Notes: generated by a model not told the origin, from the sequence alone. A stretch of 64,000 bases of DNA from Streptomyces lasiicapitis (GCF_014646335.1 NZ_BMNG01000001.1:550235-614234), one strand, 5' to 3'; counted from the stretch's first letter, positions 17,524-26,960 are shown. Numbers and translations: made by a program.

Positions 17524-18318
17524 CTACTCCCCGGGCCACTCCGGCTTCCGCTTCTCGTTGAACGCGGCGACGCCCTCCGCCCGGTCCCCGGAGAAGGCCA
17601 CCGACCGCCAGGCCGCGTCCTCGACCTCAAGGCCCGCGCGCAGGTCGAGCCCGTGCCCGAGCCGCAGCGCGCGCTTGGCGGCGCGCAGCCCGACGGGCGA
17701 GTTGGCGGCCATGCGCGCGGCGAGCGCGAGCGCCTCGTCCCGGTCCTCACCGGCCCCCGCCACCACGTCCACGAGGCCCAACTCCTTGGCCTCGGCGGCC
17801 TCCACGCGCCGCGCGGAGAAGATCAGCTCGGCGGCGCGGGCGGTCCCGACCCGCCGAGGCAGCAACTGCGTACCGCCGCCACCGGGAATGACCCCGACGG
17901 ACACCTCGGGCAGCCCGACCACTGCGGTCGGATCCGCGACGATGACGTCGCAGGACAGAGCCAGCTCAAAGCCCCCGCCCAGCGCGAAGCCGTGCACGGC
18001 GGCGATGGTGGGCATCGGCAGTTCGAGCACGCCCGTGTAGGCACCGCGTGCGACGGGCCGCTGCCGCACCAACTCCGCGTCCGTGAAGGAGTTCCGCTCC
18101 TTGAGGTCGGCGCCCACGCAGAAGGCCCGCTCGTGCGTGGAGGTGAGCACGACGACGCGTACGTCGCGGTCATCGGCGAGCGCGGCGCAGGCCTCGCCGA
18201 TGGACCGGGCCATGGCGCTGGACACGGCGTTCATGGCCTTGGGCCGGTCCAGCGCGAGCTCGGCCACGTACCCGTGCCGCCGCACCTCCACGAAGTCCCC
18301 GTACCGACGCTCGCCCAT
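17524..18318 (-). CDS. Enoyl-CoA hydratase/isomerase (crotonase) family protein
   Basis: A 264-aa crotonase-fold enzyme. The oxyanion hole is formed by CVGADLKE and FALGGGFELALSCD. Both glutamates expected of a hydratase are present, one in GGGFELA and one in GLPEVSVGVIPGGGGTQ. It probably hydrates 2-enoyl-CoA in fatty-acid or amino-acid breakdown; isomerase or other crotonase chemistry cannot be excluded. The start at 18318 follows GGAGG. It is codirectional with cya (75-bp gap) and with the GGDEF gene but with no clear coupling. Confidence 0.88.
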   Translation of the reverse strand: MGERRYGDFVEVRRHGYVAELALDRPKAMNAVSSAMARSIGEACAALADDRDVRVVVLTSTHERAFCVGADLKERNSFTDAELVRQRPVARGAYTGVLELPMPTIAAVHGFALGGGFELALSCDVIVADPTAVVGLPEVSVGVIPGGGGTQLLPRRVGTARAAELIFSARRVEAAEAKELGLVDVVAGAGEDRDEALALAARMAANSPVGLRAAKRALRLGHGLDLRAGLEVEDAAWRSVAFSGDRAEGVAAFNEKRKPEWPGE

Positions 18319-18393
18319 GACCCCTCCACCTCCGGTTAACGACCGTTACCCGGCGATCATGTCAGCCGCGCGGGCCGATGGGTACCCGCCGCG

Positions 18394-19839
18394 TCAGCCG
18401 CGGCGGGCGAGCAGCCAGGGTTCGACGATGCCGAGCCCGCGGACGGGCCGCTGCCACATGGGCTGCAGCGCGAAGCGGTACGCGGGCGGCTCCTCGCCCT
18501 CCTTCTCGGCCTTCTCGGCGAGGGCGGCGGCCTCGGTCTCGGAGGCGGGCGCGTCGCCGGTCCGCACGAGCTCCTCCGCGAGCGCTCCGTCGACGAGGAC
18601 GGCGTCGCGGGGCGCTATCGAGGTGAGCCGCGACGCGAGGTTCACGGTCGTGCCGAACACGTCGCCCATGCGCGTGGTGACCGTCCCGAAGGCGATGCCG
18701 ACGCGCAGCTCGGGCATGGTCTCGTCGTTGGCCATGGTCTCGATGAGGCGCAGGGCGATTTCCGCGGCGGTGCCGGCGTCGTCGGCGGCGTACAGGACTT
18801 CGTCGCCGAGGGTCTTGATGAGCCGCCCGCCATGCGCCGCAACCAGATCCGCCGCAGTGGTCTCAAAGGCCTCGACAAGCTCGCCGAGCTCCTCTTCCTC
18901 CATACGTCGAGTGAGCCGCGTAAAACCGACAAGGTCGGCGAACCCGACAGCAAGCCGCCGATCAACCATCTCTTCATCATCAGCGGCCTGAACAACCCGC
19001 CCGGTGGCCGCGGCGAGCTGCCGCCGCCACACGTACACAAGGAACTCCTCGAGCTCCGGCAGCAGCAGCTCGACCAGCGGATACGTCACTTCCGTACGGG
19101 TCATGCCCGGCTCCGGAGGCTCGGTCAGCCCCTCCAGGAACGAATCGATCTGCCATTCGGCCAGCCGGGCGGTGGTCTGCCCGGTGGACCGGGCCACCTG
19201 CACGGCCATGGCCTCGCTGAGCAGCCCCGCCTCCACGAGGCCTGCGAGGCGGCGCAGCGCGAGCACGTCCGCCTCCGTCAGGGCCTTGGCCTGCCCGATG
19301 TCGGGGAAGCCCATGGCCCGCCAGAAGCGGGAGGCGAGCTCCATGGAGACACCGGCACTGCGGGCCGCCTGGAAGGGGGTGTAGCGCCGGTCCGCGCCGA
19401 GGATCAACTGCTCCAGGCGGAGGGCGAGGGGATTGCTGTCTTCCCCGAGCTCGGGATCGTCGGGCTTCTCGGAGCCGGGGCCCTCCGGGCCGGGGTGGCT
19501 GGATTCCACGTAGCCGGAGGTGCGGGATCCCGCGGGGCGGGGGGCGCCGGATCCCTCTGAGCCAGAAGCACCGGCTCCCTCCGAGCCGGAAGCACCGGAT
19601 CCCACCGGGCCGGGGGCGCCGGATTGCCCGGCACCGGGAACGCCGGATCCCCCAACACGGGGAACGCTGGATCCCCCAACACCAGGGACTCCGGACTCCC
19701 CAACACCGGGGACGCCGGATTCCCCCGCACCGGGGACGCCGGATTCCGTGGAACGAGGGGTGCCCGCTGTCGCGGGGCGGGGGTCACCGTCGGGGGCGGG
19801 GTGTGCGCCCTGGCCGGAGCCGGTGTCGTCGACGGTCAC
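18394..19839 (-). CDS. cya: Class III adenylate cyclase with an octapeptide-repeat N terminus
   Basis: A 481-aa cytosolic cyclase making cAMP, which in S. coelicolor is needed for normal germination and aerial growth. From MTVDDTGSG the protein first runs through a Gly/Pro/Ser-rich stretch with about eleven octapeptide repeats of the type ESGVPGVG (residues 32-119). A helical region conserved in Streptomyces Cya follows (LALRLEQLILG, FQAARSAGVSM, GFPDIGQAKAL). The cyclase domain comes last, with the metal-binding FADLVGFTRL, then KTLGDEVLYAAD and FGTTVNLASRLTSIA. From memory the S. coelicolor protein is about 100 residues shorter, and the difference lies in this repeat region. Starts at GTG 19839. 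Confidence 0.93.
   Translation of the reverse strand: MTVDDTGSGQGAHPAPDGDPRPATAGTPRSTESGVPGAGESGVPGVGESGVPGVGGSSVPRVGGSGVPGAGQSGAPGPVGSGASGSEGAGASGSEGSGAPRPAGSRTSGYVESSHPGPEGPGSEKPDDPELGEDSNPLALRLEQLILGADRRYTPFQAARSAGVSMELASRFWRAMGFPDIGQAKALTEADVLALRRLAGLVEAGLLSEAMAVQVARSTGQTTARLAEWQIDSFLEGLTEPPEPGMTRTEVTYPLVELLLPELEEFLVYVWRRQLAAATGRVVQAADDEEMVDRRLAVGFADLVGFTRLTRRMEEEELGELVEAFETTAADLVAAHGGRLIKTLGDEVLYAADDAGTAAEIALRLIETMANDETMPELRVGIAFGTVTTRMGDVFGTTVNLASRLTSIAPRDAVLVDGALAEELVRTGDAPASETEAAALAEKAEKEGEEPPAYRFALQPMWQRPVRGLGIVEPWLLARRG
19483..19746 (-). repeat. 24-bp tandem repeat within cya
   Basis: About eleven degenerate 24-bp units, in frame, encode octapeptides such as ESGVPGAG, ESGVPGVG, GSGVPGAG and GSGASGSE. 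The first three are nearly identical and later ones drift. In-frame period and identity gradient suggest a variable-number repeat that grows by slippage without breaking the gene. Confidence 0.8.
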
Positions 19840-20110
19840 GCCTGCTGCCCTTCCGATCTGCCGCGGTCAGATATCGACCGGCGCCAACTTTACGGCAGGT
19901 GTGCCGCAGCTCACTCCCGACTCCGTCCGGCGCGCTGACCCCCACCCGACCGCACCCCTCAAACTCCCTGCCGGCCCAGGGCAATGCCCACCTCTTCCCC
20001 TCACATCCCCCCGCCGACCTGGGCTGTGCCCACAGCGGGAAACGGACCCCGGGAGAGGCGAACCCGCCCCAGCCGCGGCGTGGGACGGCGGACAGGACCG
20101 AACGCCGGAC

Positions 20111-20445
20111 GCGCAACCCCCACCGGAGGCGCAGCCGCCAACGAACCGGAGGGGACGTGCCGGTATGTCCGCGCGCAGCCCGCCCGACCACGCCGTACGC
20201 ACAGGCAATGTCTAGGGCGCCCCAGCGCGAGCACGGACATACCGGCGCGGCCCCGCCCCACAACCGAACCACAGGCGGCGCAACCCCCACCGGAGGGAAA
20301 GCCGCCAACCAACCAGAGGGGACGTGCCGGTATGTCCGCGCGCAGCCGCCCCACCACGCCGTACGCACAGGACAACGCCTCCGGCACCCCACGCGCGAGC
20401 ACGGACATACCGGCGCGGCCCCGCCCCACAGCCGGGCGGAAGGCG
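20111..20445. repeat. Tandemly duplicated hairpin unit of about 167 bp
   Basis: Two consecutive copies begin near 20111 and 20278 and are offset by 166-168 bp throughout. In each, GCCGGTATGTCCG is followed about 60 nt later by its complement CGGACATACCGGC, so a transcript of either strand would fold into a long-looped hairpin. Between the arms both copies share CCACGCCGTACGCACAGG. Reading frames shift between the copies, so it is unlikely to be coding. It lies in the 715-bp gap between cya (which ends at 19839 on its 5' side) and the biotin ligase gene. No transposase is nearby. Confidence 0.75.
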
Positions 20446-20535
20446 AACCACCCACCGGGCGGGAGACGGACCACCCGGCCGAGGAGGGGAGGCGAACCAC
20501 CCGGCCGGGGGGGAAGGCGGACCACCCGGCAAGGG
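20442..20535. repeat. Four short repeats of period 23-26 bp next to the biotin ligase stop
   Basis: Four copies of GGCGRACCACCC, with G-rich spacers, start near 20442, 20465, 20491 and 20515. The array lies immediately after the end of the biotin ligase gene and adjoins the duplicated hairpin unit. Possibly slippage-generated; could also weaken read-through. Confidence 0.55.
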
Positions 20536-20554
20536 GCGAGGGCGGCAGTCGGCC

Positions 20555-21475
20555 TCAGCCCCCGGCGGGGCGCAGGTGGACCACGTCGCCTGCGCTCACC
20601 GGTTCCCGGACACCTTCCTCCGTGGCCAGGATCAAGCGCCCGTCCCCGTCGACGGCCACCGCCTCCCCGGTGACGTCCCGCCCCCCGGGCAACTCCGCCC
20701 GCACGACCCGCCCCAACGTCGCACACCCCGCCGCGTAAGCCTCCTGAAGCCGAGCGACCCCCGGGTCACCCCCGGCGGCCCGCCACACCCCGTACCACCG
20801 CTCCAGCTCCCGCAGCACGGCCCGCAGCACCGGATCCCGATCCGTACTCACCGCCCCGGCCAGCGCCAGCGACCCCGCCCCGGGCACCGGCAGCTCGTCC
20901 GCGCGCAGCGTGACGTTGACGCCGATGCCGACGACGACCCCGCCGCCGCCCACGGACCCGGCGCGCTCGGCGAGGATGCCGCCGGCCTTGCGCTCGTCGC
21001 CGCCGACGGTGACGAGGAGGTCGTTGGGCCACTTCAGGGCGGTGTCGACACCGGCGGTGCGGGAGATACCGGCGGCGACGGCGACACCGGTGAGCAGCGG
21101 CAGCCACCCCCACCGTTCGACGGGCACGTCGTCCGGCTTGAGGAGGACGGAGAAGAAGAGCCCGGAGCGCGGGGGCGCGCTCCAGCGCCGGTCGAGCCGC
21201 CCGCGCCCGGCGCTCTGCTGCTCGGCGACGAGGACGGCACCCTCGGGCAGCGAGTCCGCGCGGGCGGCGAGGTCGGTGTTGGTGGAGCCGGTGTCGGGGA
21301 CGACGTCGAGGGAGGTCCACAGGCCCCCCTCGCGGATCAGGGCGCGACGCAGGGCGCCGGCGTCGAGGGGGGGCCGGTCTAGGTCGGACCACCGGCTGGA
21401 AGCGTCACCGGAGCCCGCGGCCGAGTCCTTGGGTACGTCGGGCGATGAGTCGGATGAGTCATTGGGCGGCGTCAT
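20555..21475 (-). CDS. birA: Biotin-[acyl-CoA carboxylase] ligase
   Basis: A 306-aa class I biotin protein ligase: no DNA-binding domain, only catalytic and C-terminal domains. It activates biotin to biotinyl-AMP and attaches it to the lysine of carboxyl-carrier proteins. The adenylate-binding loop is SAGRGRLDRRWSAPP, then SGLFFSVLLKP and the catalytic KWPNDLLV. The first 35 residues are Ser/Asp-rich and probably disordered. I chose ATG 21475; a longer frame upstream overlaps the pccB promoter and is unlikely. It is divergent from pccB and lies 3.7 kb from accA2, so the modifying enzyme sits beside its substrates. Confidence 0.93.
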   Translation of the reverse strand: MTPPNDSSDSSPDVPKDSAAGSGDASSRWSDLDRPPLDAGALRRALIREGGLWTSLDVVPDTGSTNTDLAARADSLPEGAVLVAEQQSAGRGRLDRRWSAPPRSGLFFSVLLKPDDVPVERWGWLPLLTGVAVAAGISRTAGVDTALKWPNDLLVTVGGDERKAGGILAERAGSVGGGGVVVGIGVNVTLRADELPVPGAGSLALAGAVSTDRDPVLRAVLRELERWYGVWRAAGGDPGVARLQEAYAAGCATLGRVVRAELPGGRDVTGEAVAVDGDGRLILATEEGVREPVSAGDVVHLRPAGG

Positions 21476-21602
21476 GCAAGCCACCCTAGGTGTGGTAAAC
21501 GCCGCACTGCACAGGCGTATCCACGCCGATACGCTACGAGTCAGTAGCCAGCAGCCGTGAGCCGTCACCGTCCCCTCTGAGCAGGCAGGGAGCCGCGCCC
21601 CG

Positions 21603-23249
21603 ATGTCCGAGCCGCAAGAGCCCAACAAGCAGTCAGCGCAGCCCCAGCAGCATCCGGAACCCCAGCCCTCCGGGATCGACATCCACACGACGGCCGGAAA
21701 GCTGGCCGACCTGCGGCGCCGTATCGACGAGGCGAAGCACGCGGGCAGTGAGCGGGCGGTCGAAAAGCAGCACGCGAAGGGGAAGTTGACCGCGAGGGAG
21801 CGGGTCGAGCTGCTCCTGGACGAGGGCTCCTTCGTGGAGCTGGACGAGTTCGCGAGGCACCGCTCGACGAACTTCGGCCTGGAGAACAACCGCCCGTACG
21901 GAGACGGCGTGGTCACCGGCTACGGCACGGTGGACGGCCGCCCGGTGGCGGTGTTCTCGCAGGACTTCACGGTGTTCGGCGGTGCCCTCGGCGAGGTCTT
22001 CGGCCAGAAGATCGTGAAGGTGATGGACTTCGCGCTGAAGACGGGCTGTCCGGTGGTCGGCATCAACGACTCGGGCGGCGCGCGCATCCAGGAGGGCGTG
22101 ATGGCCCTGGGGATGTACGGGGAGATCTTCCGCCGCAACACGCACGCGTCCGGCGTGATCCCCCAGATCAGCCTGGTCGTGGGCCCGTGCGCGGGCGGCG
22201 CGGTCTACTCCCCGGCGATCACGGACTTCACGGTGATGGTGGACCAGACGTCGCACATGTTCATCACGGGCCCGGACGTCATCAAGACGGTCACGGGCGA
22301 GGACGTCGGCTTCGAGGAGCTGGGCGGCGCGCGCACGCACAACGCGACGTCGGGCGTGGCGCACCACATGGCGGGCGACGAGAAGGACGCGATCGAGTAC
22401 GTCAAGTCGCTCCTGTCGTACCTCCCGTCGAACAACCTGAGCGAGCCCCCCGCGTTCCCGGAGGAGGCGGACCTGGAGCCGACGCCCGAGGACCGCGAGC
22501 TGGACACCCTCGTACCGGACAGCGCGAACCAGCCGTACGACATGCACACGGTGATCGAACACGTCCTGGACGACGCGGAGTTCTTCGAGACGCAGCCGCT
22601 GTTCGCGCCGAACATCCTGACCGGCTTCGGCCGCGTCGAGGGCCGCCCGGTGGGCATCGTGGCGAACCAGCCGATGCAGTTCGCGGGCTGCCTGGACATC
22701 GACGCGTCCGAGAAGGCGGCCCGCTTCGTGCGCACCTGCGACGCGTTCAACGTGCCGGTGATCACGTTCGTGGACGTGCCGGGCTTCCTGCCGGGCGTGG
22801 ACCAGGAGCACACGGGCATCATCCGCCGCGGCGCCAAGCTCATCTACGCCTACGCCGAGGCCACCGTCCCCCTCATCACGGTCATCACCCGCAAGGCGTT
22901 CGGCGGGGCGTACGACGTGATGGGCTCCAAGCACCTGGGCGCCGACCTCAACCTCGCCTGGCCGACGGCGCAGATCGCGGTGATGGGCGCGCAGGGCGCG
23001 GTGAACATCCTGCACCGCCGCACGATCGCCGCGGCGGGCGAGCCGGAGGCCCAGGAGGCCGCGCGCGCCCGCCTGATCCAGGAGTACGAGGACACGCTCC
23101 TGAACCCGTACACGGCGGCGGAGCGCGGGTACATCGACGCGGTGATCCTGCCGTCGGAGACGCGCTCGCACCTGGTGCGGGGCCTGCGTCAGCTGCGTAC
23201 GAAGCGGGAGTCCCTGCCGCCGAAGAAGCACGGCAACATCCCCCTCTAG
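21603..23249 (+). CDS. pccB: Propionyl-CoA carboxylase carboxyltransferase (beta) subunit
   Basis: A 548-aa carboxyltransferase that moves CO2 from biotin to propionyl-CoA, giving methylmalonyl-CoA for polyketides and central metabolism. It has a two-crotonase-fold layout with [27 protein letters not shown] and, in the second half, [11 protein letters not shown] and [12 protein letters not shown]. Asp438 in AYDVM corresponds to Asp422 of the S. coelicolor enzyme, the residue reported to set preference for propionyl-CoA. The N terminus has about 18 extra Gln/Pro-rich residues compared with my recollection of the S. coelicolor protein. The epsilon subunit gene follows 29 nt after the stop. The biotin-carrying alpha subunit is AccA2, encoded at 25176. 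Confidence 0.95.
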   Translation: MSEPQEPNKQSAQPQQHPEPQPSGIDIHTTAGKLADLRRRIDEAKHAGSERAVEKQHAKGKLTARERVELLLDEGSFVELDEFARHRSTNFGLENNRPYGDGVVTGYGTVDGRPVAVFSQDFTVFGGALGEVFGQKIVKVMDFALKTGCPVVGINDSGGARIQEGVMALGMYGEIFRRNTHASGVIPQISLVVGPCAGGAVYSPAITDFTVMVDQTSHMFITGPDVIKTVTGEDVGFEELGGARTHNATSGVAHHMAGDEKDAIEYVKSLLSYLPSNNLSEPPAFPEEADLEPTPEDRELDTLVPDSANQPYDMHTVIEHVLDDAEFFETQPLFAPNILTGFGRVEGRPVGIVANQPMQFAGCLDIDASEKAARFVRTCDAFNVPVITFVDVPGFLPGVDQEHTGIIRRGAKLIYAYAEATVPLITVITRKAFGGAYDVMGSKHLGADLNLAWPTAQIAVMGAQGAVNILHRRTIAAAGEPEAQEAARARLIQEYEDTLLNPYTAAERGYIDAVILPSETRSHLVRGLRQLRTKRESLPPKKHGNIPL

Positions 23250-23278
23250 CCCGGGCAGTCCCCCCGAGGAGCCACTTC

Positions 23279-23485
23279 GTGATCAAGGTCGTACGAGGCA
23301 ACCCGACCCCAGAGGAGCTGGCCGCCGCCCTGGCGGTGGTCCAGGCGCGCGCCGCGGCGGCCGCGAACACGCCGTCCGGCGCGCCCCGGCTCCCGGACGC
23401 GTGGGCCGACCCGGCCCGGGTGGCCCGGGAGCGGATGCCCGCGCCGGGCCCGGCGGCGTGGGGCCGCACGTACTGGCCCGGCTGA
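23279..23485 (+). CDS. Acyl-CoA carboxylase epsilon subunit
   Basis: A 68-aa protein of the actinobacterial epsilon-subunit family. It begins IKVVRGNPTPEELAAALAVV and ends AWGRTYWPG, both typical. Known of the family: the small epsilon subunit stabilises the alpha-beta complex and raises activity. Starts with GTG 23279, with CGAGGAG 7 nt upstream, right after pccB. The middle is Ala/Pro-rich and probably flexible. Confidence 0.9.
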   Translation: MIKVVRGNPTPEELAAALAVVQARAAAAANTPSGAPRLPDAWADPARVARERMPAPGPAAWGRTYWPG

Positions 23486-23544
23486 GCGGTACCGGTACGA
23501 GGCATACCGGAAGGGGCAGAACCGGAATGCCCCACGCCGGAAGT

Positions 23545-23560
23545 TGAGTACGCGTACTCA
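23545..23560. promoter_or_regulatory. Perfect 16-bp palindrome upstream of a membrane miniprotein gene
   Basis: TGAGTACGCGTACTCA ends 35 bp before the ATG of the 42-aa gene at 23596. A perfect palindrome of this length at promoter distance is a likely repressor or activator site. The cognate protein is unknown. Confidence 0.5.
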
Positions 23561-23595
23561 GGCGCGCGCTCCGGCGCGACCGCACCATCGAAGGC

Positions 23596-23724
23596 ATGCT
23601 GTGGTCCGACCCGGAGAACGACCCGCCCAAGGACATGCGGGACATGCAGGCGAAGATGCGCCGCGCAGGAGTCCTGCTCGCCCTGGCGATGGTCGTCGCG
23701 ATGGTGATCCTGGGCGTGATCTGA
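23596..23724 (+). CDS. Single-span membrane miniprotein
   Basis: A 42-aa protein not recognised by family. An acidic, polar N terminus (MLWSDPENDPPKDMRDMQAK) precedes a basic MRR and one hydrophobic helix (AGVLLALAMVVAMVILGVI) running to the C terminus. Support for a real gene: an AAGG upstream, a membrane-protein composition unlike random GC-rich frames, a palindromic putative operator 35 bp upstream, and a position between the epsilon subunit and maf that, from memory, also holds a small gene in S. coelicolor. Function unknown. Confidence 0.65.
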   Translation: MLWSDPENDPPKDMRDMQAKMRRAGVLLALAMVVAMVILGVI

Positions 23725-23785
23725 GGCGCGGCGCCCTGCCGGCGTCCGTTGAGCCCCCGGCAGGGCCCGCGGCTACCCTGACCGC

Positions 23786-24397
23786 ATGACTGATCACCCC
23801 ACCCGGCGTCTCGTCCTGGCCTCCCAGTCCCCCGCCCGGCTCGGCCTCCTGCGGCAAGCGGGACTCGCGCCCGAGGTGATCGTCAGCGGTGTGGACGAGG
23901 ACGCGGTGAGCGCGCCGACCCCCGCGGAGCTCGCGAAGGCGCTCGCGGTGGCGAAGGCGTCAGTGGTGGCGGCACGGCCGGACACCAAGGGCGCCCTGGT
24001 CGTGGGCTGCGACTCGGTCCTGGAGCTGGACGGCCAGGCGCTGGGCAAGCCCGCGGACGCGGAGGAGGCGACGGCCCGCTGGAAGGACATGCGGGGCCGC
24101 GCGGGCGTCCTGCAGACCGGACACTGCGTATACGACACGCTGTCCGGCAAGCACGTGGCGGCGACGGCGTCGACGGTGGTGCGCTTCGGCGAGCCGTCCG
24201 ACGCGGAGATCGCGGCGTACGTGGCGAGCGGCGAACCCCTGCACGTGGCGGGCGCGTTCACCCTGGACGGCCGTTCGGCACCGTTCATCGACGGCATCGA
24301 CGGCGATCACGGCAACGTCATCGGCCTGTCCCTGCCGATGCTGCGCCGCCTCCTCGCGGAACTGGGCGTCGGCATCACGGAGTTGTGGGCGAAGTAG
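23786..24397 (+). CDS. maf: Maf/YhdE-family nucleotide pyrophosphatase
   Basis: A 203-aa cytosolic protein. The Maf loop [12 protein letters not shown] is at residues 10-21, followed by VGCDSVLEL and the G-DFF-like region near the C terminus ([21 protein letters not shown]). Known of the family: hydrolyses non-canonical or canonical nucleoside triphosphates to the monophosphate, a house-cleaning function also linked to septum arrest in Bacillus. The gene overlaps the convergent membrane protein gene by 23 bp at the 3' ends. Confidence 0.9.
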   Translation: MTDHPTRRLVLASQSPARLGLLRQAGLAPEVIVSGVDEDAVSAPTPAELAKALAVAKASVVAARPDTKGALVVGCDSVLELDGQALGKPADAEEATARWKDMRGRAGVLQTGHCVYDTLSGKHVAATASTVVRFGEPSDAEIAAYVASGEPLHVAGAFTLDGRSAPFIDGIDGDHGNVIGLSLPMLRRLLAELGVGITELWAK

Positions 24398-24827
24398 AGA
24401 GCACGGTCCCGCCGCCGCCCTCGGCCTCCTGCTTGTCGTACGCCATCAGCGTCAGCACGATGAGCCCGAGCACCACCATCATGAAGAGGAACGCGACCCA
24501 GCCCACCAGGCCGACGGCGAACGCGCCGAGCAGGCCGTGCACGACGGCGGCGCTGATCAGCAGGATCTTCGCGAACCTGCCGGGCGCCCGGTCGCGGACG
24601 GCGGTGCGGGCGAGCGCGAGGCCGCACAGCGCGAGGTAGAGCCCGAAGAGGCCGCCCGCGACCCACGCGCCGACGCTCATCGCACGCGGGTCGAGCCCGC
24701 CCATCGACATGTCCTGCTTGTCGACGACGAGGCCGAGGAACCAGTTGAGAAGCGCGATCCCGACCGCCTCCGCCCAGAGCACGACCGCGCCCACCCACGC
24801 CACCGGCCTGCGCGCCACGGCGTCCAC
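24375..24827 (-). CDS. Four-span integral membrane protein
   Basis: A 150-aa protein with four hydrophobic segments: [58 protein letters not shown] and [20 protein letters not shown] Gly/Thr/Ser tail follows, encoded antisense to the end of maf. No motif with a known function. I start it at GTG 24827, where the frame first enters a positive-inside N terminus (MDAVARRP). A 14-bp palindrome lies 26 bp upstream. Confidence 0.75.
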   Translation of the reverse strand: MDAVARRPVAWVGAVVLWAEAVGIALLNWFLGLVVDKQDMSMGGLDPRAMSVGAWVAGGLFGLYLALCGLALARTAVRDRAPGRFAKILLISAAVVHGLLGAFAVGLVGWVAFLFMMVVLGLIVLTLMAYDKQEAEGGGGTVLSTSPTTP

Positions 24828-24853
24828 CCACTCTCCACTGACGGCTGTTACCC

Positions 24854-24867
24854 CTAGTACGTACTAG
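24854..24867. promoter_or_regulatory. Perfect 14-bp palindrome upstream of the four-span protein gene
   Basis: CTAGTACGTACTAG lies 26 bp upstream of GTG 24827. It shares the AGTACG/TACT core with the palindrome at 23545 but with zero instead of two bases between half-sites. Probable operator; binder unknown. Confidence 0.45.
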
Positions 24868-24932
24868 ACACGGGCACGCTACTAACGGGTAAACCGCGGG
24901 ACAAGGGTCGTACCGAGGGCAAAGAATCATTG

Positions 24933-24964
24933 GGCCATTCGTAGGGACTCCACAAAGAATGGCC
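24933..24964. promoter_or_regulatory. Inverted repeat in the accA2 upstream region
   Basis: GGCCATTC and GAATGGCC flank a 16-nt spacer, and CAAAGAAT occurs twice (24920 and 24953). The 348-bp gap between 24828 and 25175 is otherwise free of genes and holds the palindrome at 24854. This AT-richer patch is about 210 bp before the accA2 start and is a candidate operator or promoter. Confidence 0.35.
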
Positions 24965-25175
24965 GCGTGCCGCAGCGCGGCCTCACAGAGACCTTGACCA
25001 CACCGGAGGGCTACGCTGCCGGGAAGGGACCCTGCGTACCACGGTGCGACAAGGGATTTCGGGGAACGAGTCGACCTCGAATCACGCTCCGTGTGGGCAA
25101 GCTCACCATTGGGGACGGGTCGTGAGGTCGTGTCGGCAGTCCCTAAACTCGGCTTGTTTCAAGGAGGGAGCCATC

Positions 25176-26948
25176 GTGCGCAAGGTGCTCATCGCCAACC
25201 GTGGCGAAATCGCTGTCCGGGTCGCCCGGGCGTGCCGGGATGCCGGGATCGCGAGCGTTGCCGTTTACGCGGACCCCGACCGGGACGCACTGCATGTGCG
25301 GGCCGCAGACGAGGCGTTCGCCCTTGGCGGTGACACTCCGGCCACCAGTTATCTGGACATGGCGAAGGTCCTCGCCGCGGCCAAGGACTCCGGGGCGGAC
25401 GCGGTCCATCCGGGCTACGGATTCCTTTCCGAGAACGCGGAGTTCGCCCAGGCCGTCCTGGACGCCGGACTGATCTGGATCGGCCCGCCGCCGCAGGCGA
25501 TCCGGGACCTGGGCGACAAGGTCGCCGCCCGGCACATCGCGCAGCGCGCGGGCGCGCCGCTGGTCGCGGGCACGCCGGACCCGGTCTCGGGCGCCGACGA
25601 GGTGGTGGCGTTCGCCGAGGAGAACGGCCTGCCCATCGCGATCAAGGCGGCGTTCGGCGGTGGCGGCCGCGGTCTGAAGGTGGCCCGCACCCTCGAAGAG
25701 GTGCCGGAGCTGTACGACTCCGCCGTGCGTGAGGCCGTCGCGGCCTTCGGGCGCGGCGAGTGCTTCGTGGAGCGCTACCTGGACAAGCCGCGGCACGTGG
25801 AGACCCAGTGCCTGGCCGACAGCCACGGCAACGTGGTCGTCGTGTCCACCCGTGACTGCTCGCTGCAGCGCCGCCACCAGAAGCTCGTCGAGGAGGCCCC
25901 GGCGCCGTTCCTCTCCGAGGCGCAGAACGCGGAGCTGTACCGCGCGTCCAAGGCGATCCTGCGCGAGGCGGGCTACGTCGGCGCGGGCACCGTGGAGTTC
26001 CTCGTCGGCGTGGACGGCACGATCTCCTTCCTGGAGGTCAACACCCGCCTCCAGGTGGAGCACCCGGTCACCGAGGAGGTCGCCGGGATCGACCTGGTCC
26101 GGGAGATGTTCCGGATCGCCGACGGCGAGGAACTGGGCTACGGCGACCCGCAGTTGCGCGGTCACTCCATCGAGTTCCGCATCAACGGCGAGGACCCGGG
26201 CCGGGGCTTCCTGCCCGCGCCCGGCACCGTCACCAAGTTCGAGGGCCCGTCCGGTCCCGGTGTCCGCCTCGACGCGGGTGTCGAGTCCGGCTCGGTCATC
26301 GGCCCGGCCTGGGACTCGCTGCTCGCCAAGCTGATCGTCACGGGCCGCACACGCAAGGAGGCCCTGGAGCGGGCCGCGCGCGCCCTTGCCGAGTTCGACG
26401 TCGAGGGCATGGCCACCGCCATCCCGTTCCACCGCAAGGTGGTCGCCGACCCGGCGTTCGCGCCCGAACTGACCGGCTCCGACGAGCCGTTCACGGTCTT
26501 CACCCGGTGGATCGAGACCGAGTTCGTCAACGACATCCCGCCGTTCGCCCCCGTCGGCGGCGACGCCGAGGAGGAGGACGGCGACCGCGAGACGATCGTC
26601 GTCGAGGTCGGCGGCAAGCGGCTCGAGGTCTCCCTGCCGGCCGGTATGGGCATGTCCCTCGCGCGTACGGGGCTTTCGGCGGGCGCCAAGCCGAAGCGGC
26701 GTGCGGCGAAGAAGTCCGGGCCCGCGGCGTCCGGGGACACCCTCGCCTCGCCCATGCAGGGCACGATCGTCAAGGTCGCCGTCGAGGAGGGCCAGGAGGT
26801 CAACGAGGGCGATCTCATCGTCGTCCTCGAGGCCATGAAGATGGAGCAGCCCCTGAACGCCCACCGTTCCGGCACGGTCAAGGGCCTCCTCGCGGAGGTG
26901 GGGGCGTCCTTGACGTCCGGCGCCGTCATCTGCGAGATCAAGGACTGA
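25176..26948 (+). CDS. accA2: Acyl-CoA carboxylase alpha subunit (biotin carboxylase plus biotin carrier)
   Basis: A 590-aa protein that carboxylates its own biotin with ATP and bicarbonate and serves the acetyl- and propionyl-CoA carboxylase complexes. The biotin carboxylase part begins [20 protein letters not shown] and has the ATP-grasp loop [24 protein letters not shown] and the catalytic [16 protein letters not shown]. The C-terminal biotinyl domain carries the target lysine at about residue 555 in EAMKMEQP. Starts at GTG 25176 behind AAGGAGGG. Known: S. coelicolor has nearly identical AccA1 and AccA2; AccA2 is essential and pairs with PccB or AccB. Here pccB, its epsilon subunit and the biotin ligase are all within 5 kb. 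Confidence 0.95.
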   Translation: MRKVLIANRGEIAVRVARACRDAGIASVAVYADPDRDALHVRAADEAFALGGDTPATSYLDMAKVLAAAKDSGADAVHPGYGFLSENAEFAQAVLDAGLIWIGPPPQAIRDLGDKVAARHIAQRAGAPLVAGTPDPVSGADEVVAFAEENGLPIAIKAAFGGGGRGLKVARTLEEVPELYDSAVREAVAAFGRGECFVERYLDKPRHVETQCLADSHGNVVVVSTRDCSLQRRHQKLVEEAPAPFLSEAQNAELYRASKAILREAGYVGAGTVEFLVGVDGTISFLEVNTRLQVEHPVTEEVAGIDLVREMFRIADGEELGYGDPQLRGHSIEFRINGEDPGRGFLPAPGTVTKFEGPSGPGVRLDAGVESGSVIGPAWDSLLAKLIVTGRTRKEALERAARALAEFDVEGMATAIPFHRKVVADPAFAPELTGSDEPFTVFTRWIETEFVNDIPPFAPVGGDAEEEDGDRETIVVEVGGKRLEVSLPAGMGMSLARTGLSAGAKPKRRAAKKSGPAASGDTLASPMQGTIVKVAVEEGQEVNEGDLIVVLEAMKMEQPLNAHRSGTVKGLLAEVGASLTSGAVICEIKD

Positions 26949-26960
26949 GACATTCCCCAA

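Noticed and set aside
19803..20738. Several long frames on both strands through the repeat gap between cya and the biotin ligase gene
   Set aside because: Their frames change between the two repeat copies and composition is Arg/Pro/Gly-rich; better explained as non-coding repeat.
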